A stretch of DNA of 64,000 nt, from the NCBI RefSeq assembly GCF_014905175.1, contig NC_057791.1:21242537-21306536 (forward strand). Reading direction: 5' to 3'. A program made the translations under genes and the position numbers. How positions within the stretch are numbered: position 1 is the stretch's first letter; each line of letters begins with the position of its first letter. Source of the stretch: Aphidius gifuensis. Lineage: Eukaryota; Arthropoda; Insecta; Hymenoptera; Braconidae. The notes beneath the pieces were generated by a model. It searched no databases. It was not told the origin of the DNA and saw only the letters and a list, made by a program, of their open reading frames with translations. This document shows, in pieces, positions 26,021-39,400 of the stretch.

Positions 26021-29000
26021 TCAAACTACCCCCGCATGTTTTCTATTCAGTAGTATCACTTTACTTTGTACATTATGTACATCTTCTTCTTCTTCTGCTG
26101 CTACTTCTTCTTCATGCCTTCATCTTTTTCTATCAAAGTGGCTTTTTTATTATATCTCTTTTACTCTCTTCACAATTTTCTTTGTTTTTTATTTTTTTTG
26201 CTGGGCATGTATTTATATACATTGAAGGTATACATTGCGCACTACCCTTTGCAAATCTTCTCTTTTGATTCAAATGATACACGTGGCTGCGCAAGTTTTC
26301 TCTTGCTTATCTTTGTATAAAACCATCTCCGGGATATCGTTTGCCAACGAGTTTACTCACAAACAAATACGATTAACTCAAACTTACGCCAATTTAATTT
26401 ATAAAAATCTATATATAAAAGACAATTGTTTTATGCTTTTTTTTATTTTTAAATGATTGTCTTTGTTATATTTTTTCTTTAACAAATCAACTTACAAACA
26501 TAATGAATGTAAAAACTATATAATGTTTTTACTTTTTATTTTAGAGCACACTTGTTTGTAATTTTGTTTTTTTTTTACTTTTAATCTTGATAAAATAAAA
26601 AATTGATTGAAAGTAAAATGTAAATCAAAATAAATCTAACTAAAATTGGATGAAAAATTTATTTATTTTGTTAATTCAAAGAAAAATTATAAACTAAATA
26701 AAAATTAAAGTAAATTAAAACAATTTCAAAGGTGATTAAAAGTTAAGAAAAAAAATTAAAATGCTTTAATTACAGTCTTATTTATTATGATTAAATATTG
26801 AAAATTATGAAAATCAAAATGAGGATTTGTGCGTATAATACAAATTAATTTATTTAAAAAAAAAAAAAAAAAATTAAATAATGAAAAAAATAGTAGATGA
26901 TCAAACGACACCGACGAGACAAGATTTTTCCCCTTGATAATTCACTGTCGCAAATATACGCGTGTCCATGGAGTACTTGCTAATTCTAGATGCGCTTTGC
27001 GCTTCACAGGAATCGCACAGTGTGTCGCGTGAATATACAGTATAATTATCTATATTATGTTTTGTGGTTGGGAATAGTTTTCAAAGACTAATAAAACAAC
27101 AACGATACAGTCTGAATGTCTCGTCAGTATTATATAAATAACAAATAATAATTATTATTGTATATTGTATATAGAGTTTGTGGATACATAAAAATTATAT
27201 ATCAAATATAGGAAGAGAAATGAGAATAGAAAATAGTATTTTTATATAATATTATCTTGAGACACGGGTGCATAAGAATAATTACAATTATAGATTAATT
27301 TGACCTGCATATTATTGTGTCAAACTTGGGACCCGGATAAATTTAATTTAAAAAAAAAAAACGGAAATGTTATTTATCAAAATTAACAATAAAAAGCGTG
27401 AAGAAAAATTACTTATTTTTTGTCTTTAAATTTAGAAAGATTAATTAATTATTTTATGCTCAATGATTTTTTGAAATTTTACATTTTGTACTTACATTTA
27501 TTTTTAGAATTTGAATTTTAGAAAATTTGAATTTATTTATTTTATTATTCACGTTTTCCGACATTACCGGTTGAAAAAAAAAAAAAAAACAATATTAATT
27601 ATTCATTTAAATTATTTAAATTATTTGTTTCAATTTTAATTATCATTATTTATGTTTAATTTTTATTTGTAAATTTTTTATTTTATTTTCGTCTTTATTT
27701 TTACTTTAAAATCTCAAAATTTGTTGTCTTTTTTTTTTGAAGTTGAGGGGGGCACCACAATCTAAGCACGACAAAAAAAAAAAAAAAAAGTTTCTTCAGT
27801 GATGATTGTCAAGCCGTGTGGTGATTATTACGTGTCTCTAATTTTTTTATAATTTTCTCGTTAATAATAATTATCAAACAGTGTAAAATAATCATAAAAA
27901 TATATAACAATTAAATAATTTCAACAGTGAGAAATAAATTATGTTATGAACGATAATAAATTCAGTGCAATTTTTGTTATAAAGTTTACGAAGAAAAAAA
28001 AAATAAATGAGTACTCGATCGAACAAATATTTTCATTAAAAAAATTAAAAACTATCATGATTATTATTCTAATAAAATCATTAATATCGTGCTAAAATAA
28101 TTTTAATAACTCATTAAATACACGTGTCCGATTTTATCAATTTTTTATATTGACAATATTATTTTTAATTCAGTTTGATATTCGTCGTCCATTTTGAAGT
28201 TTTTTTTTTTCATTATATTCTCCCTCTTTGTTCGCGAAAAAAAAAAACAAAATAAATAAACAAATGACCTTGAGTGAACTTAATATTTATTTTTGGGAGT
28301 AAAAAAAAATCACGATAAAATCTGTTGGCTGTTGAAAATTTTCGGAGGTGTCAGGTATGTAATTTTATATTTCCCAATTTATTAAAATCATATTTCCAAT
28401 AATTATTTTTTTTAATAATAATTTTTCAAATTAATTAATACATATTTTATCGGTTATTAATTTTTTTTTTAATGTTAAATATTGAGTTTTATACAAGCGT
28501 AATATAATGGATGAATTATTTTTTATCCCCAATATAAATTATTAAAAAATTAAATTTTTTAATACTTATTATTTATATTTATTAATAAATATTGATTTAA
28601 TTTTAATTTACCTCTACTCTAACCAACACAAATCCAATGTTTTACAATTAAATAATTATATTTATTTATTTGTCTATTAATTGTAACGTCCATTTAAATT
28701 GAATGAGCGTATTTAGCTTGTATTCACGCAAACAATCATGGCATTCAAGCTAATTACAGATATTCCATTTAATTAGTTTAAAATCGTTGAAATACAATTT
28801 AGATATTTTCAACAAATCAATTGTGTATATATATTTATTTATCTACACACATTCATTATATTTTTATTTAAAAAAACAAAAACAATAAAATTTAAATCAT
28901 TGTGATTTTTATTTTAATTAAAAAATATTTTTTCAAGCCAATTAAAAATTTTTATAAATTTTTTTTAACAAGCGAGGTGTATCAGGTGACTCAATAGGGT

Positions 29001-32000
29001 TTCCCCAATTTTTTTTTTGGCAACTTTATATATATCCTGAAGCCTAGCCAAGTATTTCAAGTCAAAGTTCTATGACATCATCATTTGCAATTAATTATTA
29101 ATTCCAATAAAAAAAAAAAAAAAAAACAATAACAACATTATAACAAAAATTGATACTTTTTTTTCTAAAAAGCCTTCTGTATCATTTTATTTGTATAAAA
29201 AAAAATACAACACCCGATAAAACCCAGGTACAAATTTTACCTGTAAAATAAATTTTTCATTTTAAAATTCCTGTAATTTTTTTTGCATGGTCCAATCTCT
29301 TCAAAGCATAAACAACTCTGATAAAAAAGCAAAAATATAAATAAATATACAAAAATACAAAAGTACTGCCAACACTTACACATGGTTAGAGCACGCGTGC
29401 TGCGCCAATTATACTCAGCTCTCCAATTATTTCGCGAATACAAGCAGCTTAATTATAGTCGAACGTAAACCGTGTGGCGCCCAAAGTGCATAGGTGCAGC
29501 ACACATATATACTGCATGTCAACCACGTGCCTTCAAAATACACAAACCCCCATACACATAAATATATTCACTTGTATATGTGCATTGCAATGATGATGAT
29601 GATGATGATAATGTATATCAGGTCGTGGACTGCACGTCAGTATGTTTTGTGTGTGCATTTTGTGTGTGTATGTATTTATGCATTTCTACACAGCAGATGA
29701 GGATGATCTCATACGAGGGGTGGATATTGCACCCGTGGTTGACTGGGGGAAGGGGGTGGCTATGTCAAAGCCACCAAACCGCTGGACATAGTAAATGTTA
29801 CAGCCTACCCTCTGACACGTGTGTTATCACTTCCTCATTATATTTATGCCTTTAATATTACCTCTATCTATATGTATATATTTAACACGCGTGTTTTCAG
29901 ATGTGTTTAACATACTATTTCAACATTTAACAATATACTATTAAGCCTTTGGCTATACGGAAATTTGATATATCATATTTTATTACACATAATAATATGC
30001 CGATAATTAATTGATATTATTTTTTCACTTTTTTCATTTAATTTCTATTATATTTGCGAATTTTTTTTTTTTTATTAAAAATCATAAAAATTCATTGTTA
30101 TTTGATTATTATTATTTGGCATAATTGAAAAAATTATATTATCGGTGAAATTAAGGGTTCAGATATATTGATTAGATAATTTTTTTTTATTAATATTTAA
30201 AATATTTTTTTAACCAATTATTATTTTTTTTTTTTTTAAATATTTTTTTCTCTTAATAATAAAAATTATATTTTTTCGGAAATAATTTATTTAAAATAAT
30301 TTTTAAAATCAAGTTAAAATTAATATACATTTATGATTAAATTTATTACGAATAATTCTTTCTTAATATTTGATTTAGTATTTATTTGAAGAAATATATA
30401 ATAATCATAAAAAAATTATTTTCACTCTTTATATGTATATTGTTCAAAATGGTATACATATATTCACGCCTTTTTGATTTCGTTATGTACCCACAAGGGT
30501 AGTTTTTCCGATACCCATGAATATCTTATCTGCATATCTTACCCTTTTTTTTTTTTTTTTTTCTTTTACTCTCACTCTTTCTTTATTTCTTTTCCTCTTT
30601 CAAGTATATATAATTTTTCTACATGCATCCTCTGCTACTTCAGCTTGTCCTCCCATACATATATTTATTGTTTTTTCTCCCTTTTTTCTATTCTCAATAA
30701 CATACACGCACTTTGCTTTTTTCCTGTATGTATATAGTCACTTCCGTTTTATTTTTTATTTATTTTTTCCTTCTTTACATACCCCTACTATACTATTATT
30801 ATTATTTTTATTCACTTTAGCAAAAGGGGGTTTTATGTGCGCCGAGATTTGTCGCGACACCTCTTGTACTTAATCGTGAATTTATTTGCCAAGTAAATCT
30901 ATTTCATTTCCACAAACCTTTCCCATTAACATAAATAATTTTTCACTATTAAACAAACATATTATTTCATAATAATAATTAACACCTTTAAATAACGATT
31001 TACCGAAAATAAATATAATTCAAATTTCATTTATGTATTGAAAAAAAATAAAAGAATTATATTTCAAAAAGAAAATATTTTTATTAGCTTATTTCATTAT
31101 TATTATTATATTTTATTTATATTTTTTTTTCACAAGAGTTTGAAAGCAATATTGCTGGTACAGTTCATTAGGTTTCCATTGAAATTTTTGAGGGACATAT
31201 TCAAGTTTTTTTTTTGTATGTTTTGTTGATGTATTGGATGGAGGGGGAGTCAGGTGCATAGTGTTTTTGAGTTGGTATGCATCAAGTCATGTACATAAAG
31301 CTTCGTTGGCGCCATGCAGTGACACAGGAAGAAAGAATAAAAATAAATATATAAAATGAGATAAATTTTGTGTGTTGCATAGTAGAGTGATGAAGAGCAA
31401 AGAGTCAAAAGAGGAGGAAAAGATGACCCTCAACGGTTGTGGCAAAAGTGTGGCCATGAAAAAAAATAAAATTTGAAAAAAAAAAAGATATATTTAAAAA
31501 AAAAAATAAGTTAAATTATGACGCCTGTGGGCACAAATCTACAACAGCATATGTTTGTCGAGGTTTCAAATCGCTTTTTCTTGGGTTCAGCTTGCTTCAT
31601 ATACTCTTTTGCCGCCTTTGACCGAATCACCCGCTTGTATCTTGTATTACCAACACCGACACACACATAAAAATGAACACACACGCTTTTAAATATCTAT
31701 TTACTCATTTTTATTCACATTTATCCTCTCACTCTTCTTTTTTATTTATAATTTTTTTTTTTTTTTTTACTCTGGGTAACACAACTTTACTCCCACACTC
31801 TTTCGTGGTTGAGTTTATTGTTGGCTATAAGGCCTCACGGTGTTGCAGACGTCCAACGAGCTTTTCAATTTAGTTTGAGCTCTATGATGCCACCGGTATC
31901 ATGTGTTGTTTTTTTTTTTTTTTTTAAATTCATACGTAATATTGAAAAACGATAATTTGTGAGGAAATTAGTGATTTATTAATGGAAAAATGAATTTAGC

Positions 32001-35000
32001 TGTGGGTTGTTAAATATTTGGATATTTAATTTTAGTTTTTTTTTTGGTTTTTAATTATGTAATTAGTGACTGTGAGGATTTGAGTTATAAAATAAATTTG
32101 GTGAGATAATATTTGTTGATTAATTATCTATTTTTAAAATAAATTTAATTTTAACGTGTTGGCTGATGACCTTGGATTAAAATGGTATAAGGAATTAGAT
32201 GAAAATAAAAAAAATAGTTGAAATTGGAATTTCAAGGGTGGACAAATGCCTGCGAACACGAAAAACCAATTGCACGAATGCTTCAAGTGTAACTGGCATG
32301 CAAAAACGAGAGGCAAAAATCGAAATCGGTTTAATGAAAATAAAAAAATTGAAAAAATAAAAATGAGAAAAAGAAAAAATAATAAAAATTGTATTTACTG
32401 GGAAATTTGCCAAAGTAGAAAGCACGGTGGAAAGAGAGTAAATATTTCAGGATATTCAAGCAAACAAAAAAAGTAGCAATATATGATAAAAATGCGTTGA
32501 TAAAAATAAAAAAATTTAACTATATGATGATAATAAAAATGATAAAAATTATTACAAGTAAAAGCTGTCGGAAAAATAAAATTTTTTAAAATATAAAAAT
32601 ACACATTGTATAAAAATTCATATAAATGAAAAATTTGTTTGGTCAAAAATTATTACTTTTCAATGTTTATTTGCAAAAAAAAAAAAATATATTCTTGTAG
32701 AATATTTCCATTTTTATGAAATTTTATTCTTTCAATTTTTTTTTTCTGGCTTTGTGTTTAATATAGGCACATCAAATGTCACTGTATTCATGTCACGTTT
32801 AATGATACGCTTAATTTATAATTTCACGAGACTTAAAAAAAAATAAAAAACACTTTGAATTATTTTTTTTTGCAGATAATTATTTTCAAGAAGGTTTTTT
32901 ATTTATTTATTTTGCGTTTTTAATCATGTACTTTTTTTTTTAATTTTACTTTTTTATTATTCAAAATGAGAAGGGAAAATGTACACTGTCACAGTTCTGT
33001 TTGAACTTTTTTCTTGGAATTATTTTGTTGTATTAAAATTTATATTGCTAAAAAAAATTCCTAATAATTATTTAAAAATAAAAAAAAAAAATAATTGACA
33101 ATATAAATTTATAAAAACAATGAAAATAACAATTAACAGATTTTTTTTTACAAATAAAAAATTAATAAATTAAAAAAAACAAATTTAAACATGAAAATGA
33201 ATAAATTATTATTTAAATTTATTAAAAAAATTAAAATTATTATTTTTAATACTTCAAAATATTTCCAAGTTAATTATTTTATATAACTTTTTATTTTATT
33301 TCCATGAAAAATAATAAAAATTTTTAATATACTGTCACACTTTGTGTGATGCTTCTTTTCGAAAGACCATTTTGCAAGTTGAGCTTGAACAGAATGAATA
33401 AAAGCAGGATATAGAAATTTTTTTTTTTTAGAAATAATAAAAAATATAAAAATTTAAAGGACGAGGTAATCAATCATGTGAAAAAGTTGCGATGATAATC
33501 TCTAGTGATAACAGCACGCCGGTTCGCAATTAAGGTATGATCCCCCCGTTTTTGACATAAATGTCGAGAGCAAGGTAAAATGGAATATTTATATATGTAT
33601 ACTGGAAAATCGGGGCAGTTGCTGACAAATGAACCGACTGAACTATATGTATATTTTTTTTATTTTTTTTTATATTTCACTCGCTCATTCTCTTTACTTT
33701 TTTTTTCTATATAATAAATGTTCAAACGTGTTAAAGCTGAAGAAAACTAGTCGTTGAGTAAGATGAAAAATAAAAAAAAATAAATAAATGAGTTATAAAA
33801 AATAGACATGAGTAAAATTTAACATAATACTAAAGACTATTAATGAAACAAGAAAATTGATAAATTACATTAATAATCACTGATATAAATTGACTTGTCA
33901 AAGTGTCGAAATAAAGAGCGAGAAAAAAAAAATATTTTCTTTAATTTTAATTTTAATCAGAGGGAATATTTTTAAATTTCAAAATATCTATTTGAATTTT
34001 TAATAATAATATAATAAAATGAATTAAATATTTTTAATCAACATGACAAATTCAAGGCTCAACTATAAAGCTTCGTGAGAAAATGATAATCATTTTGAAT
34101 ATATACAAAAAAAAAAAAAAGAGCCTACCATAAAAAAAAAAAATAATTATCTTTGAAAATTTTGTTTCACAAGCATCTGTAGCCAATATATATATATTTT
34201 TTTTTTCTGTTCAAAAGAAATATATTTTTAGAACAGCAAAGAAACTATCTATATTTTTAGAGAGCTTTTTTTCGATATGTGTTTGAGCACTGGTACACCA
34301 GATACGAAAGTAAAAAAAATATATTAATTAATCTTTTGATAATATATATAATTTTCCTCTTCAAACTTTAAACTATATTAATATTTTAATTTTTTAATTT
34401 ATCGTTTGATGATTTAGTTGAGTAAAATTAGTAATATTCAAGTTAAACAAGAATTTATATATTTTCACAAAATACCAATGAGGTATTCCGTCATATGGGT
34501 ATGTATTTAAAGAGTCTGATAGTTATTTAATTTCACTATTTTATCTATACACTATTCACTTTTGATATATTATAAAAATTTCATTTAAACTGCACATACA
34601 CACCCCTATGTAATTACTTACAAACAAAAAAGATAAAAGCTTTATTCTACCGAGCTTTTTGAGGCTTATAAATTTTTAAGTCGAACAAAATTCCATAAAA
34701 AATATTATCTTCTTGTTAACTGATTAAAAAACATAATAAATTTAACATTTAATTTTTATTTTTTAACAATACATAATGTAATAATAAATGACATTTATTT
34801 AAAATTTTTTTTTTAAATGAAAACAAAAGTTTTCACTATGGCATAATATATATATGTAAAGTTGGTTGACATTTTATGTCAACTTTAAAATTATAAATTC
34901 CATTGAAAGTTTTTTGATAACATAATATAATACATGAACAAAATTTAGTAACAAAAATAATTTATATATATATTTAACAATATTCATATGAGATTTATGT

Positions 35001-35948
35001 CAAGATTAAAATGTAAAAATAATAATATGATGATATTCAAAAGGTGATTGTGTTTAATTCTAACGGATAGCAATGTTTTCTCATTGTATAACTAAACTAT
35101 ATGTATTTGTAGAGTATTCTTGTGTATATATAAGTGTGTAATATACACAGTTAAAATTGGGATAACAGTGCAAAGTGGTACCATAGGAAAATAACGAGAG
35201 GAAAGGGGTAAAAGATCAGTAAAGAGAATAGTAGTAGATATAGTTGTTGTATAGTTACAGTCTGCAATGAGTTTGTTCGAAAGTGCCGTTTGCGAAATAC
35301 AAACCAACATTTTGACTTTCTACTTTCTCAGTTTACAAATTCAAAACAAACTAAATAATGTGTCCACGCGTGTATACAGCAAATGTGTTCATTATACTCA
35401 AAACAATGAATTTGTAGAGTCTGTTTTGTCTATTTTCCATGCATTATTTTACTGTATTAAATTTTATACTTTTATTTATATATTTACACAAATGCTCGAC
35501 TAAAAAAAAAACCACAAACAATTATCCAAAAAATAAATTAAAATAATTAACAGTATTTATTATCATAAATATTTATTTCAAATTGAATTTTAAAAATTTT
35601 AAAATTACCAATAATATAAATAATTACTATTTAAATTTTATTGATAAATTTTTCCCCAATTTTAATTAATATTCGGATAAATAATAAATTAAAAAAATAT
35701 TATTTTTAATATTTAAAAAATATTTTTGTATTAATTATTCAATACAATCGACAGTTTTGGTAAATCACAATTAAAAAATAATTCTAATATTATGAATAAA
35801 AAAAAATAAATATAAAAAATTGATAAATTTAAAAAAAACTAAAATTCAATATTTGTAAATAAATACTTTTGTTTATTTTATTTAACAATTTTATTATTTA
35901 AAATTACATAAACAAAATTTTTAAATTTCATTCTCCTTTTTTTTCCAG
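26021..35948. other. Long non-coding stretch upstream of the Dpr gene
   Basis: This is mostly AT-rich sequence whose open frames are homopolymer-driven (Phe/Leu/Lys-rich). Islands of more complex sequence occur at about 26915-27050 (with GCGC-TTT-GCGC at 26992-27002), 29385-29500 (palindrome GCACGCGTGC at 29391-29400), 29700-29830 (overlapping hairpins), 30830-30870 (TGTCGCGACA palindrome), 31230-31340, 32160-32320 and 33480-33620. A strong donor lies at 28354. It probably holds leader exons and control elements of the Dpr gene, but this is inference. Confidence 0.4.
27760..28354 (+). other. Candidate non-coding 5' exon of the Dpr gene
   Basis: A consensus donor (GTGTCAG|GTATGTAA) ends this block, and an insect initiator-like TCAGTT lies at 28170-28175. 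It could splice to the acceptor at 35948. Only the 3' boundary is supported; the start is arbitrary. Confidence 0.3.
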
Positions 35949-36329
35949 ATTTTAATGGATTACAAGAAATTTTTTTTCCACAATAAATAAATTCAGTGTT
36001 TAACAATAAAACTGTGTGTTGTGACAAAAAAAAAAAAATACAATAAGTGTATTAAATAAACATTTTGTGAGTGTTAATATATAAAGAAAAAAAAACCAAA
36101 ACAAGATTGAATAACAGTAAATTGTTGTTGATTAAGGGATTTGGATAAATGCCCAGAAGGTTAATGTGTATTAAAAAAATAGTGTATGCATAAAACATGT
36201 GTTATGACGATAGTGTTAAATTGTTGTTATGCGTAAAATAGGAAGGAAGTGTATATTAAAATCACAATCATCTAATCTGGCTATAACTGCTGAGTATAAA
36301 CGTGTTTGGAACGAAAACTATGTGGCACG
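35949..36329 (+). other. Probable 5' leader of the Dpr transcript with several upstream ORFs
   Basis: A good acceptor (CTCCTTTTTTTTCCAG) ends at 35948, so the leader probably starts there and continues into the coding exon. Short upstream ORFs are seen at 35955-35990, 36149-36193, 36197-36241 and 36204-36236. An out-of-frame ATG at 36320 overlaps the coding start. Such a leader would be expected to lower translation of the main frame. Confidence 0.45.
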
Positions 36330-36453
36330 ATGAAGGAACCAAAAATCGGTGGCCTGTCGAGTGTTATAGAATTGGACAGATGCCAACTGAAAATTCCAAT
36401 GTTTATAGTCCTGCTAACCTTCTTCGTCATACTCCCACATACTTCAATATCTG
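36330..36453 (+). CDS. Dpr coding exon 1 (signal peptide)
   Basis: The ATG at 36330 is the first in frame after the stop at 36297-36299 and has A at -3. It encodes 41 residues with a hydrophobic core IPMFIVLLTFFVIL, then one base (G) before the donor. That G plus CA of the next exon makes Ala, so the phase matches exactly. The donor GTTTGT is weak at +3/+4. Confidence 0.75.
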
Positions 36454-39400
36454 GTTTGTTAAATTAATTTATTATTTATATTATTATTTTTTATATTTAC
36501 AAAATTTTTATTTTTATTTTTATTCTTATAATCGTCAGTTGTATATATGTACTATATAAAAACTTAAATGTACATGGCATTATTACATTATTATTAACTT
36601 TTAAAAGAATAAAAATAAAAAAATAAAAATAATAATAAAATGGGAAATGGGATCAGTCACTACTACGTGAACTATTTTTTTATTTTCCAAAGTAGTTTCA
36701 TCGAATATAACCGACCAGAAGAAAACTTTTTTTTTTTTTTTTTTTCCTTTTTTTCTTTGAAAATCTTGTGTACAATATACATATACACAACGGTTATGGT
36801 TTCTGCTATACTACCATCATCAACTTGTCTTGAAATTTTGTACAACTTTTTTGCTATATATATATTTTTTTTTTTTTGGACAATGTTGGTAATCCTATGG
36901 ATTTTATGAAATTTTATTTTCTTGAGTATTTTTTATTTCATGAAAAAAACGTGTTTTGAATATAAAAATTTTTTTTTAAATTGATAGATTGTTCGTGTCC
37001 ATTTTATCCTTGCAATATTTATCATATTTATTTGTTTCTTTGCTCGGGTAAAAGATATGGAATATAACCACTATAAACAAAACCTTGAAATTTAAATGTA
37101 AGTTCTAACTTTAGGAGTCATTGTTTTTTTAACGAATTTAAGTTTAAAAAAAAATTAATAAAAATGATAAATTAATTATATCCCGATGACATAAATAACC
37201 GACCTTCTTGGACATAAGCCTTTTTCATTTTAATATCAAATACATAAGCCGTTGTATTTTTTTTCTTGTAAACATTTAAAATTCGTACAAAAAAATTGCC
37301 AAAAATATTTTCGTTAAGATGAATTGATTTATTTATAATTAATAAATAATTTTAATAATTTTTTTCATTTTTTTTTTCATTTATAATTACGGTTAATGAC
37401 TATTTATTAATTTTGAATTTATTTTTATTTTTCATCGTGGCTAGAGTATGTGTATATTAAAAATAGAAAAAAAAAAAAAATTAAATAAATATAAATAAGA
37501 AATTTTTAAAAGGGGCTGGTGAAAAGTGCAGTGAATCATTCTATGAGTATAAATTAAAGCTCCGTCACAACCTTGGTTAATTAATTAGGCTAAATTGTCT
37601 TAAGCGTGAGTAACTGCCGGTGTATAGTTGGACAACCACGTTGTTCAAAACGTTTTATTATTGCTATATCGTATAGCTTAGTTATATAACGTTGTTCTTT
37701 TATTCAAGCTTGACACATTTTTTTCTCCTTTTTTTGATTTTTTTTCTACCTATTTTCACCAAATATGTCATCCACCGCAAAGTGATTTTAATTTTATATT
37801 ATGAGTCGACAAGCTCTGCTTTAAACTATTATAACTTGGCACACTTATATCCAAGCTCATATTATTTTTAAAATTTATATAAATTTTATACAAAATATAT
37901 CTTTTTAGCAAGAACAATTATTAATTTATTTTTAGAAACATTTATAGTAAAAAAAAAAAATGTTATTTTTGTTTTAGTTTTGATTAATGAGATGTTACAA
38001 TAAAAATTATTTTAAAAAATTGTATTCGAATAATATATAAATTTTATTTAGCATACCACGCAAGCTATCGCTTTACATTTACTCAATAAAAATTCAAATT
38101 ATGAGGTAAGATATTGAAAAAATAAAAAAAACAAAATTTAAATACTTTACTCATTTTTTATATTTTTTTTTTCGACTGAAATTAATTTTATGTAATTTTA
38201 TATATCCCCGATATCTCATCGATCTTGGAATATTTAAAATATTTAATTTTTTCTTTATTTAAAATTTTTAAAATAGTATAATAATATTTTTATTTTTATC
38301 ATCAAAGAGTTTCAATGTGAGCACAAGGGTGCTGATGTATAGTTGAGCATGAGAAATTGCATGATGCAAAACGCTTCAACATGCATATATTATTAAAGTA
38401 TATAAATTGAAGAGGGTTTATAGGGGTGAGTTTAATATTACACTGGGGGAAGAACTTGTGGACACGTGTATTGTCATTAACATTCTCTGTATATATTTCC
38501 TTCAAGTGTTATCCTTAAATCTCTCGATTGACAAACTTTTAAGTTTCTAATCTAAATTAGAGATTAAACTCAAGAATATATCAAACTTGATATATGATTT
38601 TCACACATTTTTCTGTAATTTCTAAAAAAATATATATATTAATTTTCATTGACCAAAAATTATCAATTTATATCGGCAGAGATAATATTTAGTCTACACC
38701 ATAAATTCATTGAAAAACTTTTATTAAATAAATTTTTAATATCGAAGAACGTTTTAAATATTGATTTAGTTGCATTAACAAATAATATTTATACCACGAT
38801 TAATGCGTATATTTAATAACCTTTATTTTTTTATTCCCGTGTTTTAAAATTTTTTTGCGCCACTGATGAAAAACAAATTCTTTATTTTATTTGTGTCGTG
38901 GCTACACAATAGCGAGCAAATATACATCATTACACTGAAATAAATTCTTGTATTCAATCTGTATTGCTGAGCTTATCGCAAAATTTTTGAATTTCAAAGT
39001 TATTTATTTTAAACGCAGAGAAGACAGAAGGCCACTAAAATTTATATCAAAAATTTGTCTTTTTCTATAGCACTACAAACTGATATAAATTAACACGCGT
39101 TTTTCTGTTGCGTTTTGAAAAGTTATTAATAAAAATATAGAAACCATATACCTTGCGTGTTAAAGTTGTCAACTTTGACTGTAAATATCTCGAAAAATAT
39201 ATATAAAAAAAATTGAAAAAAAATTATTAAATGTAGATAATTATTTCATTTAAACATAAATAAAAAACTATTTATTATTTAATTTTTAATATCATTAGTT
39301 TTAAATCGTTTGTTAAATAAAAAAAAAACTTTTTTAGTTGATTTAACAAAAAATATTAATATGTATTTTTTAAATTAATAAATATATTTATAAAAGAAAA

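Noticed and set aside
30474..30873. Overlapping plus-strand open frames of 87 and 118 codons
   Set aside because: They are Phe/Ser/Tyr-rich products of a pyrimidine-rich stretch, with no domain or splice support.
39162..39176. AAAGTTG-T-CAACTTT mirror element
   Set aside because: A single 7-bp inverted repeat in AT-rich sequence is expected by chance; no context supports a function.
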